61,951 nucleotides of DNA, from assembly GCA_946406665.1 (NCBI GenBank), contig CAMJLE010000003.1:1-61951 (forward strand). Direction: 5' to 3'. Positions 1 to 7,651 of the stretch are shown here, piece by piece. The position numbers and the translations under genes were made by a program. Within the stretch, counting starts at the first letter, position 1. The number at the start of each line of letters is the position of its first letter. The stretch comes from an uncultured Candidatus Saccharibacteria bacterium. GTDB lineage: Bacteria > Patescibacteriota > Saccharimonadia > Saccharimonadales > Saccharimonadaceae. The notes beneath the pieces were generated by a model. That model had not been told where the DNA came from, ran no database searches, and saw nothing but the letters and a program-made list of their open reading frames with translations.

Positions 1-80
1 TAAAATTATTGAAGATAGGATACGAAAACGGGGTTGTAGTAAGTATTGAACATTAAAAATGTCTTTAGAAAAGGGGGTGG

Positions 81-1955
81 TTGTTTTGGGAACCTTTCAA
101 GTTGAACAATGGTAAAGTTGTTGTGGCGGAAAGTATTAAGCCGGAGCTTATGAAGATGCTGCAAGAAGCGACGCTAAAAAAGGGAGGAGAACTTACATTT
201 AATGAGGTGAAGGCGGATTTAAATATGCCTGATCCAAATTGTTATGCTCCATATTTTGGGACGTTTCAGGCAGCGGCGAAAAAAGCATGGTCGAAAGCGC
301 AAAGGATTTTGGCGACGCAAAGAGAAACTGAAACTGGAAAGATAGCCGGAACAGAAAGGAAAGAAGAGATGGCTAAAAGAGGAACAGGAGCAAAAAAAGC
401 GGGACGACCCACGAAGTACTCCGATGATCAAATTAGAGCAATGATGAAGGAGTACTTTAAATCTCATGGAGAATTGCCGGGTTTCGCGACGTTTAAGAAA
501 GAACATCCTGACGTAACGATACGGCTGGACAGATTCCGAGAAATCGTTCATCAAACTGATCCTGATGTATTGGGATGGGTGTATGAAGAAACTTCTGGCG
601 ATGGGGGACTTGAAGCATCCGAGGAGTCTGAAGGTAGCGGGGCTATTCTCGCATCTGAGGGACTTACGGCAGGCGATGAGGCCGCTGATTCCGAAGCGGC
701 TAGTGATGATGGGGTTGTCTCTGAACCCGAAGAGCCCATCGAAGTGCCTGGAGAGGTCTTTAAGGAACCTGAGACGGCCGATCTCGCTTCGGGCGCAGAA
801 GAGGTTGTCGGTCTCGGAGAGGATGCAGTGGCCGAGGCGCCTCAGGGGGAAGTTGCAGTGATCGATTCGGGCACAGATCCTGAAGGTGGGGAGTCTGATG
901 GTAGCGGGGCTATTCTCGCACCTGAAGAGCCTACGGACGAAGATACCGTCGGTCTCGAGACGGCTGATTCTGCGTCCGGTGAAGATTCTGACAATAAAGG
1001 GACTTTCGATGACGATGGTGAGCCTAAGGAAGCCGATTCTGCCGAAGAACCCAAGGGAGCCAACGATGAGGCTATTTCGGAGGCATGTGCCGAAGCGGCC
1101 GAGAAGCTTGTCGAAGCACCTAAGATGGCAGATTCCGCTATGAGCGCAGAAGAGGTTGTTGGTCCCAGAGAGGATGCAGTAGTCGAGGCGCCTCAGGGGG
1201 AAGTTGCAGCGATCGATTCGGGCGCAGAGCCTGAATGTGAGGAGTCTGATGGTAGCGGGGCTATTCTCGCATCTGAAGAGCCTACGGAAAAAACTATTGT
1301 TGATCCCGAGACGGCCGATTCTGCGTCTGGTGAAGATTCTGACAGTAAAGGGACTTCCAATGACGATGGTGAGCCTAAGGATGTTGATCCCGCCGAGAAG
1401 CCCAAGGGGGCTGACGGTAAGACCATTCCTGCGCTTGAAGGCTTTTACGGATATGGCGGAGTAGCTTCCTGTTGTCTTTTCGGCGATAATTACAGCATTA
1501 GTCCAAATATAATGTCATGCGGCGGAAAGCGTAGCATGGAGCTGAAATTATGCACAATACCGGCGATGGATGGTGGCAGTATTGATCTGTCGGTCGCAAT
1601 ATCTGGTGACAGGGATCCGTCTAGCACGACACCGTGCGATAATGGATCGGACTTACGCGTAGTGATGAAAGATGCAATGACTACATTTCATATAAAAGGA
1701 ATGGGGTTAAGCGAGTACTCGCTTAACCGAAGCGTGAGGAACAGGAGGGCGTCTCTTACGGTTGCTACCATAAAACGAAGCCTGAAAATTGTTTTTGAGA
1801 ATTGTTCGGTAATTACGGTAAGGGACGATGTCGTCGATAATATGAGCGGCGAGTTTACATTAGCCATAGAGGCGAAAGTTGGCGCTATTTACATGTGTGC
1901 AGGATGTGAATTCGAAGCCATAAGTGACTCCACGGAAAAATCTTCGAAAGCCTAA
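81..1955 (+). CDS. Hypothetical protein; N-terminal region resembling homing-endonuclease-associated (HNH) repeats, long acidic tandem-repeat middle, unique C-terminal domain
   Basis: Long ORF; FGTFQAAAKKAW-type motif; acidic repeats SDGSGAILA-EEPT...ETADSASGEDSD-KGT; start codon (TTG at 81) uncertain. Confidence 0.6.
   Translation: MFWEPFKLNNGKVVVAESIKPELMKMLQEATLKKGGELTFNEVKADLNMPDPNCYAPYFGTFQAAAKKAWSKAQRILATQRETETGKIAGTERKEEMAKRGTGAKKAGRPTKYSDDQIRAMMKEYFKSHGELPGFATFKKEHPDVTIRLDRFREIVHQTDPDVLGWVYEETSGDGGLEASEESEGSGAILASEGLTAGDEAADSEAASDDGVVSEPEEPIEVPGEVFKEPETADLASGAEEVVGLGEDAVAEAPQGEVAVIDSGTDPEGGESDGSGAILAPEEPTDEDTVGLETADSASGEDSDNKGTFDDDGEPKEADSAEEPKGANDEAISEACAEAAEKLVEAPKMADSAMSAEEVVGPREDAVVEAPQGEVAAIDSGAEPECEESDGSGAILASEEPTEKTIVDPETADSASGEDSDSKGTSNDDGEPKDVDPAEKPKGADGKTIPALEGFYGYGGVASCCLFGDNYSISPNIMSCGGKRSMELKLCTIPAMDGGSIDLSVAISGDRDPSSTTPCDNGSDLRVVMKDAMTTFHIKGMGLSEYSLNRSVRNRRASLTVATIKRSLKIVFENCSVITVRDDVVDNMSGEFTLAIEAKVGAIYMCAGCEFEAISDSTEKSSKA
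793..1422 (+). repeat. Tandem in-frame 351-bp repeat (117 codons), one full copy plus a partial second copy
   Basis: gcgcagaagaggttgt...gaggatgcagt...gaggcgcctcagggggaagttgcag at 793 recurs at 1144 with the same 351-nt offset. Confidence 0.8.
1705..1728. repeat. Perfect 24-bp palindrome GGTTAAGCGAGTACTCGCTTAACC inside the 81..1955 CDS
   Basis: Direct reading; left half GGTTAAGCGAGT is the reverse complement of ACTCGCTTAACC. Confidence 0.95.
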
Positions 1956-1973
1956 AGACATTAAAACGGACTA

Positions 1974-2015
1974 AGTCCCGCTTGAGTGCATATGATGCAT
2001 AGAGTGGGACTTTTT
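1974..2015 (+). terminator. Intrinsic terminator after 81..1955
   Basis: agtcccgct...agagtgggact followed by ttttt. Confidence 0.75.
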
Positions 2016-2052
2016 ATTTATAATGTAATTATGGATCGCAAGCTGGTGTTTA

Positions 2053-2292
2053 TTGTGGGGAGCTTTTGCGGGGGTGCTTGCGGCGGCGGTGGCAATTAGT
2101 ATTGGCGCAATGATAGGCAAGACCGAACTGGGCGACGGAAAAATGGGGAATGATGAGGCGGTAGCAATATTGGAAGAGTACAAGGATTCGCTATCGGCTA
2201 ATGAAGTCGATGACGCGGATGATATGGGCGGCGTAACTATGGATGAGATTGACGAAATAATCGCGGCCGCTAATCAGTCTTCGGCGGAGTAA
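2053..2292 (+). CDS. Small membrane protein, possibly frameshifted (see findings; likely true start ATG 2031)
   Basis: One hydrophobic N-terminal segment (GAFAGVLAAAVAISIGAMIG) followed by an acidic tail; TATAAT-N6-ATG upstream at 2019..2033. Confidence 0.45.
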   Translation: MWGAFAGVLAAAVAISIGAMIGKTELGDGKMGNDEAVAILEEYKDSLSANEVDDADDMGGVTMDEIDEIIAAANQSSAE

Positions 2293-3058
2293 TCTTGCTC
2301 TCATCTATCTTGGTGGCTTTACGAATGTATTTTTTGGCAAAGAGGAACATTTGGCGCATGGCGTCGGCGATTTCTGGTGATTCGATAAGGGTAGACATGC
2401 CGTCTTTGCTGTAATTGATAAAAGCAACATTGTCGCCGAAGATATCGATTTCAATAGGGGAACTATATTCGTTAGGGGGGAGAAAAGTGCGGGTAAGTAG
2501 CCATTGCGCGGCCTCTTCGTCGCTGTAATCGGTGTATTCTGACGGAGTGATATTCTCGGCGACAATTCCCGCATCGATGCGGGCCTGCTTGAATTCTTCG
2601 AGAGCTTGCTCGTCATTGATTTCATCATATTGGCTACGGACGAAGTAGTATGGCTGTTTAGCTGCAATTACTTTGTTCCAGATAGTCTTAACGCCCTCTT
2701 GGCCATAAAAAGTAATTGCGCCAGGGGTATTTTGATGCTCGTTATAGTAATTAATGAGTGAGGGCAGATTGCTTTCTAGATTGCGTATTTGGCGTGTAGC
2801 GATACGGAGACGCTTTTCGGCGATAGATTCTAGTATAGATGGATGTTTGGGAATAAAGGCAGAAATTTTGCCTTTATTTTTTTGAGCAATTATCGATAGT
2901 TTTTCGAGTTTGTCGAGAGCGGAATAGACAGTGGTGCGATTCTCATCGATTCCGGTAGCGATCTGCGAGGGGGTGCTTTGACCGTGCTCGATAAGGTAGA
3001 GATATATTTTTGACTGGACTTCGGAGAGACCAATTTGCGTAAGTAGATTAGAATCCAT
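2270..3058 (-). CDS. TrmB-family winged-helix transcriptional regulator
   Basis: N-terminal LSEVQSKIYLYLIEHGQSTPSQIATGIDENRTTVYSALDKLEK wHTH typical of TrmB family. Confidence 0.8.
   Translation of the reverse strand: MDSNLLTQIGLSEVQSKIYLYLIEHGQSTPSQIATGIDENRTTVYSALDKLEKLSIIAQKNKGKISAFIPKHPSILESIAEKRLRIATRQIRNLESNLPSLINYYNEHQNTPGAITFYGQEGVKTIWNKVIAAKQPYYFVRSQYDEINDEQALEEFKQARIDAGIVAENITPSEYTDYSDEEAAQWLLTRTFLPPNEYSSPIEIDIFGDNVAFINYSKDGMSTLIESPEIADAMRQMFLFAKKYIRKATKIDESKITPPKTD
2852..2883 (+). terminator. Terminator-like hairpin antisense to trmB-like gene
   Basis: AATAAAGGCA-gaaattt-TGCCTTTATT followed by TTTTT on the + strand. Confidence 0.5.
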
Positions 3059-3157
3059 AATGCGGATTATAGCAGGTTTTTTGTATTTTGTTGATGCCGT
3101 TTCGACATTTTTAAAGCGTTTTCACCTCTGTCGAGAGAGGTACTTGACGACATATTA

Positions 3158-3186
3158 TTGACAAAGAGCAAAAAACTTGCTATAAT
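3158..3186 (+). promoter_or_regulatory. Consensus sigma70-type promoter for the Csx3-like gene
   Basis: TTGACA (3158-3163), 17-bp spacer, TATAAT (3181-3186). Confidence 0.85.
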
Positions 3187-3260
3187 GCTAGCAACAATCA
3201 AAAAATATGGCGAAAGTCATTTGGGAGATTGTGAAAAGAACATTTACAAAAACAACTCAG

Positions 3261-3377
3261 CCTTTCTGCGTCACGTTTGGCGACCTAGGAAGCCCAAAAT
3301 GGATATCCGGGCTTCTTAGGTCGTCAGCATAGGGCTTTCGACTGCGTCTCAGCGACGCCGAGAGCGTCGCAGAAAGG
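3261..3377 (+). promoter_or_regulatory. Structured 5' leader with possible Shine-Dalgarno sequestration
   Basis: CCTTTCTGCG (3261-3270) pairs with CGCAGAAAGG (3368-3377); hairpin GACCTAGGAAGCCC/GGGCTTCTTAGGTC (3282-3322); hairpin GCGACGC/GCGTCGC (3352-3370). Confidence 0.6.
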
Positions 3378-3384
3378 TGGAATT

Positions 3385-3681
3385 ATGGCAACTATCATTA
3401 ATCTTAGCCTTAGAAACGATGCTCTGTATGCAGGATGCGAAATCGAGGAGGTCGCCGGAAGACTCAACCTCACCACTCCTGTGGACCAGGCAGTAAACAT
3501 CGTCGGGCGTAATGTCTCCGCTATCGTGGAGGCGGCAAGTGATCGCGGCGAGGTTGTCCTGACCGGCCCCATGGCTGTCTGGGCGTACCTCGTGGTCTTT
3601 CACGCCGTCGTGCATGCTTTTGCACGCGTCTACTACGATGATGGCCGCGGCAACAAGGTCCTTGTTGCCGCTCACGGCTGA
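3385..3681 (+). CDS. Csx3-like small protein (candidate)
   Basis: EVVLTGPMAVWAYLVVFHAVVHAFARVYYDDGRGNKVLVAAHG matches the Csx3 pattern GVVISGRGPIWLHCFLAHKYHHTPFVAVYDPRLGAVVVQSH recalled from A. fulgidus; no search run. Confidence 0.5.
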   Translation: MATIINLSLRNDALYAGCEIEEVAGRLNLTTPVDQAVNIVGRNVSAIVEAASDRGEVVLTGPMAVWAYLVVFHAVVHAFARVYYDDGRGNKVLVAAHG

Positions 3682-3687
3682 GATAAA

Positions 3688-3870
3688 AGGGGCATAGCCC
3701 CTCCCAGGTAAAAGCTGGGTTCGAAAATTTAATATTGGACGATGAGTCCCGCCAGAGAGCTTCGCAAAAGATGTGCAATTATCGCCGATTGTATATCTCG
3801 CGGCCTCTGGCGACAACAGGCGATGCAACTTAAGATCATTCTGCAAGGGCGGACCTAGTCCGCTCTTTTT
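3688..3870 (+). ncRNA. Candidate structured 3' RNA with pseudoknot potential, ending in a terminator
   Basis: Hairpins AGGGGC/GCCCCT, CCCAG/CTGGG, CGCCAGAG/CTCTGGCG enclosing GATGTGCAAT/ATTGTATATC; loop ATCGCC (3781-3786) complementary to GGCGAT (3819-3824). Confidence 0.5.
3847..3870 (+). terminator. Intrinsic terminator of the Csx3-like transcription unit
   Basis: GGGCGGAC-cta-GTCCGCTC followed by TTTTT. Confidence 0.8.
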
Positions 3871-3902
3871 GATAGAAGAAAAGCGTATAGTTTTTAGATT
3901 TG

Positions 3903-3932
3903 CCCCCGGAGCGGAAGTTCCGGGGGATTTTT
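3903..3932. terminator. Second terminator hairpin between convergent units
   Basis: CCCCCGGA-gcggaag-TTCCGGGGG then ATTTTT. Confidence 0.7.
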
Positions 3933-5799
3933 ATGCAATTTTTTTCGAAATGCGTCTTGTTTGGTGTCCCATGGCTAGTTTTGTTCGGTACGCGAAGCTG
4001 TGAGTGTCGTTTTTGTCTGGACCATGATCGCTACACCAACCGATAAAGATGTCGTCTAGATAAGTTACCAGTTTGTAAAAACCTTCGGCGGAGCCGTATT
4101 GTGCCTGATTGAACCATTTTGTGTTATGGTTGAGCGATGACTCTGTACCGTTCGCCTCAGCGCGAATTTCGCCGCCGATGCTGAGCAGGCGAGCAATTTT
4201 ACCGGATGGAGAGTCTGCCGAGTCGCCGATGGCGGCTAGGTCAATTGAACAAATGCCTTTTGGGCTAATGGCGTCGCGATTTGGATCGTCGGGAGGCATG
4301 TCTAAGGTTCGCCCTTCGCGGTCGAGACGGATTGCGCTAACTTTATTGAGTTTTGCAGGATCGTCTTGTTGCGATGCGTTGTTAGGTCTGAATGGGTTGG
4401 GTAGGGAAAAAGGGTCGACTGGGTTGGTTATGAAACTTATCGACGCCTCCACGCCAGCATTGTTACTTTCATGGGTGTAGCGACTTCTGTTTTTGCCATA
4501 TTCTAATGCTGGGTTAAAAGAATGCGAGCCTTCGGGGCGAGTATAAAGGAGAACATGGCCATAGTCGGGTGAATACAAGTTATATATGGAGCGGTTATCT
4601 TTTGCGCTATCGCGATCTGGTTTAAGAATGAGTTCAACGAATGCTCCATTCTTTCCAGCAGAAATGTCTTGCAGGGTTCCATTTATTACTTCAAGAGACT
4701 TTGTCTCGTATGATAGAGCTTCCGTGGCGGAATCGAAAACGAATTCTGGATGTCCAGCCCAATCTAGGTTCGCTTTTGCGGAGCCGTCTTTGGCGATTTG
4801 TCTAAAAACGGTCAAAGCGTCAGTAAGCCTTTCGTTTGCGGCTCTTGCGTATTGGCTAGAGAAGGTGCCGTCATCGAAATTATCAAACATGCTAGCAATG
4901 CCGCTAATTGACTCTCGGCACTTATTTATTTTTAATAATATTTCTTTAACTTGTTCCGTGTTTAGTATTTTAGAATTGGCAATGTCTAATAGCGCGTCGC
5001 CAAAATCTTCGCCAAAACTTGCCGCCAAATAACTCTCGGCCAATATGGGGCGCAGGTCGCGGTCTATTTTTTGCATAGTTTGGCTTAGGTAGTTGAAACG
5101 TTTATTGTCTGCTTCCGTCATATATTTTAGAAGTTGAGCTTGCGCGTCAATAGACAAATTAGCGAGGTCAATGTTGCCAATCTTTTGTTCGATTAAGGTC
5201 TTAATGTCGGGAAAAGATTTGTCATATATTACTTCGAGTAGGTATGCGCTTTCTTGGTCTAGGCCGCTGGTGTCGATATTATAGGATGGTTGAGGGGAAT
5301 ATTCCTCGTAGTATTCTACAGTACCATTATCGGTGTTTTGTTGCTCGATGTATAACTCAAAATCTTCCGCAAATATTTTAATTAAAGGAGCTACTTTTTG
5401 GTCTGGGGTATTTTTTATCATTTGAAAAATGCCCGAAGTGTCGAGCGGGTCGAGTTTTCCGCCGCCAAAGTTGTAATAGCCACAGTCGTCTGCGTGATGA
5501 AGGAGTACGGATAGATATTTTGCCTGATCAATTGGCTTTGATTGTGCGATTAGGGCTTTGACGCTGGAGCTGGGTAGGTCCGCCAACTTATAATATAGCT
5601 CTTCTTCGTAAATGGAATTTGGGCTATAACCAGGGATATTTTGGGCCTTAAAAGCCTCTATGTCGAATGGGGCGGCTTCGTAATCGCTGAGTGTTTCGGT
5701 TGATTCTTGCTTTCTTTCTGCTGGGCGTGGTTTGAAATGAAAGTCCATAGCGTCGAAAGCGGGAAATGCGGGATTATTTATCCGTTCATGGGTGGACAT
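3931..5799 (-). CDS. Hypothetical 622-aa protein
   Basis: Long uninterrupted ORF; TGCTATAAT upstream on the - strand; no family recognised. Confidence 0.7.
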   Translation of the reverse strand: MSTHERINNPAFPAFDAMDFHFKPRPAERKQESTETLSDYEAAPFDIEAFKAQNIPGYSPNSIYEEELYYKLADLPSSSVKALIAQSKPIDQAKYLSVLLHHADDCGYYNFGGGKLDPLDTSGIFQMIKNTPDQKVAPLIKIFAEDFELYIEQQNTDNGTVEYYEEYSPQPSYNIDTSGLDQESAYLLEVIYDKSFPDIKTLIEQKIGNIDLANLSIDAQAQLLKYMTEADNKRFNYLSQTMQKIDRDLRPILAESYLAASFGEDFGDALLDIANSKILNTEQVKEILLKINKCRESISGIASMFDNFDDGTFSSQYARAANERLTDALTVFRQIAKDGSAKANLDWAGHPEFVFDSATEALSYETKSLEVINGTLQDISAGKNGAFVELILKPDRDSAKDNRSIYNLYSPDYGHVLLYTRPEGSHSFNPALEYGKNRSRYTHESNNAGVEASISFITNPVDPFSLPNPFRPNNASQQDDPAKLNKVSAIRLDREGRTLDMPPDDPNRDAISPKGICSIDLAAIGDSADSPSGKIARLLSIGGEIRAEANGTESSLNHNTKWFNQAQYGSAEGFYKLVTYLDDIFIGWCSDHGPDKNDTHSFAYRTKLAMGHQTRRISKKIA

Positions 5800-5821
5800 A
5801 ATTATTGTTATTATAGCATTT

Positions 5822-5943
5822 TGCTTGCGGCGGGTGGCTAAAAGTAGCCATTAATCTGTCTATGTATTTTTTACATAGACAGATTCGCGAAGTGATGGCG
5901 GTCGAGATGACGTGGGGGGGATAATAATGCATTTGCCGCAAGG
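5822..5943. repeat. Nested inverted repeats / possible multibranch structured element
   Basis: CTTGCGGC (5824-5831)/GCCGCAAG (5935-5942) encloses TGGCTA-AAAG-TAGCCA and a perfect 14-bp inverted repeat AATCTGTCTATGTA-TTTTT-TACATAGACAGATT (5853-5885). Confidence 0.6.
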
Positions 5944-5965
5944 TTTGACTGATTGCTGAGAGGCC

Positions 5966-6131
5966 GACAAAAAACTCCGAATTCAGTTGTGCTGTGTCCT
6001 TGAGAGATAATAATGACACGCTCGAATCGGAGTTTTTTGAATTTTTGATTATGTGTGTTTGTTTTTGGTAGATAATTTTTGTTTTTGAAGAATAGTGCGG
6101 CTTTTGTAATCTGCGAATAATCACAAAAGCT
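5966..6131 (-). ncRNA. Candidate small RNA transcribed leftward
   Basis: - strand TTGACA-17-TATACT promoter (6138-6166), 5' hairpin GCTTTTGT/ACAAAAGC, A-rich linker, terminator hairpin with AACTCCGA...TCGGAGTTTTTT. Confidence 0.5.
5969..6038. terminator. Bidirectional terminator-like hairpin
   Basis: AAAAAACTCCGA(A)TTC ... GAATCGGAGTTTTTT. Confidence 0.6.
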
Positions 6132-6304
6132 ATTTTTAGTATAAGCGGATAAAAATGGGTTGTCAATAGATTTTGTATAAAAATTTTATGCAAAATTAAC
6201 AGAGGTAGAGCGTGTAAAATTTACCACGATTAGTGGTTTTGTGCGCATTATTTATGTTTTTGTTTGATTTGGCATGGGTGTAGCAAAACTGATAGAATAG
6301 TGTC

Positions 6305-7651
6305 ATGGAAAAACTGATTTTTGGGGCGACGGATGGGATTCGCGGCGAAGTTGGCAAAAAGCCACTGAGGCCGAATATGATGCATAACTTGGGCAGGGCA
6401 ATTGCGAAGCATTTTAAAGGAGGTCTAGCCCTATTGGGGCGAGATACGCGCGAGAGCGGAGAATGGCTGCGAGAATGTGTGGAGGCTGGTTTAGGGGAGT
6501 GTGGCGCCGAGGTCGAAGATTTGGAGATTTTGCCAACACCGGCGTTACAGAAGATTATATCGGCGCGAGATGATGTATCGTGTGGCGTGATGTTGACCGC
6601 ATCGCACAATCCGGCCACGGATAACGGCGTAAAGGTATTTGCGGCGGACGGGGATAAGCTGCCAGATGAGGAAGAGTTAGAAATAGAAGCAGAGTTCTTT
6701 AAGGATGAGCTAGGTGAAGACGGTGATGCGCCGGAAGTAAAATTTGAATTAGTGACGCGCGAAGACGTTATCGATGCGTATAGCAAGATGGTCGAAGATG
6801 AGCTTAGTCTGGGCGATAGCTTATCCGGTATGAAAATTGTATTAGATGCAGCGTCGGGGGCTGGACACGAGTTTAGCCGAGCGGTATTCGATGGCTTCGG
6901 AATTGAGGTTGACCAGATTGATCCGGAACCGGATGGCCGGAATATTAACGATGGATTCGGTGCAACTTCTCCGGAAAAGCTAGTCGAAGAAGTTAAGGCG
7001 AAAGGCATAGTGGGAGTGGCGCTGGACGGCGATGCGGATCGGATTGTTATCGTGGACGAAAAGGGGCGAATATGGGATGGCGATAGGATAAATATTCTAT
7101 TGACTACATATTTGCGCGAGCAAGAAAAATTGCCAAAGAATACGGTAGTCGTAACAGAATATAGCAATTATGCGACCGTGAAGCATCTTGAGGCGATGGG
7201 AATTAATGTCGATAAGGTGGTGGTAGGCGATCGTTTTGTGGCGCAAAAGTTGCGAGAATTAGGGGCGGATTTGGGGAGCGAATTGGCTGGACATATTATT
7301 TACCGACCGTGGCTCGATGCTTCGGATGGCACTTTTATGGCGCTATTCATCTTGAAGATCATGCACGAAAAGAATATGCAATTGGCGGATATGTGGGCAG
7401 ATTATGAAAACATGCCGTCGAAGCAATGGGCAATAAAGGTGAGTGAAAAACGACCATTGGCGGAAGTGAGTGGCTTTAATGAAGCTGTTAAGGAAGCAGA
7501 GAGCGAGTTTGCGGGTGCGGGCAGGGTGTTTTGCCGCTATTCTGGTACGGAAAATAAGTTGCGTATCCTGGTAGAGGGGGAGGATGTCAATTTAGTCGAG
7601 AAGCATGGAGAGATTTTGGCAAAAATAATAGAAAAGGAGATTGGGGCATGA
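6305..7651 (+). CDS. glmM: Phosphoglucosamine mutase
   Basis: FGATDGIRGEVG start, TASHNPATDNGVK active-site loop, ALDGDADRIV, RYSGTENKLRI. Confidence 0.93.
   Translation: MEKLIFGATDGIRGEVGKKPLRPNMMHNLGRAIAKHFKGGLALLGRDTRESGEWLRECVEAGLGECGAEVEDLEILPTPALQKIISARDDVSCGVMLTASHNPATDNGVKVFAADGDKLPDEEELEIEAEFFKDELGEDGDAPEVKFELVTREDVIDAYSKMVEDELSLGDSLSGMKIVLDAASGAGHEFSRAVFDGFGIEVDQIDPEPDGRNINDGFGATSPEKLVEEVKAKGIVGVALDGDADRIVIVDEKGRIWDGDRINILLTTYLREQEKLPKNTVVVTEYSNYATVKHLEAMGINVDKVVVGDRFVAQKLRELGADLGSELAGHIIYRPWLDASDGTFMALFILKIMHEKNMQLADMWADYENMPSKQWAIKVSEKRPLAEVSGFNEAVKEAESEFAGAGRVFCRYSGTENKLRILVEGEDVNLVEKHGEILAKIIEKEIGA

Noticed and set aside
3385-3681. Complete type III CRISPR system around the Csx3-like gene
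   Set aside because: No cas10, Csm/Cmr, CARF effector or repeat array seen anywhere in the window; only the Csx3-like protein is supported.
3735-3752. Hammerhead-ribozyme-like GGACGATGAGTCC
   Set aside because: Lacks CUGANGA and the matching GAAA core; simple hairpin is sufficient.
3349-3846. 165-aa minus-strand ORF across the Csx3-like gene
   Set aside because: Antisense to the promoter-equipped Csx3-like ORF and structured RNA; no recognisable motif.
5786-6193. 135-aa minus-strand ORF
   Set aside because: Low-complexity translation overlapping the predicted sRNA and terminator; better explained as noncoding.
6196-7167. 323-aa minus-strand ORF antisense to glmM
   Set aside because: Ser/Pro-rich low-quality translation opposite a clear glmM; typical shadow ORF.
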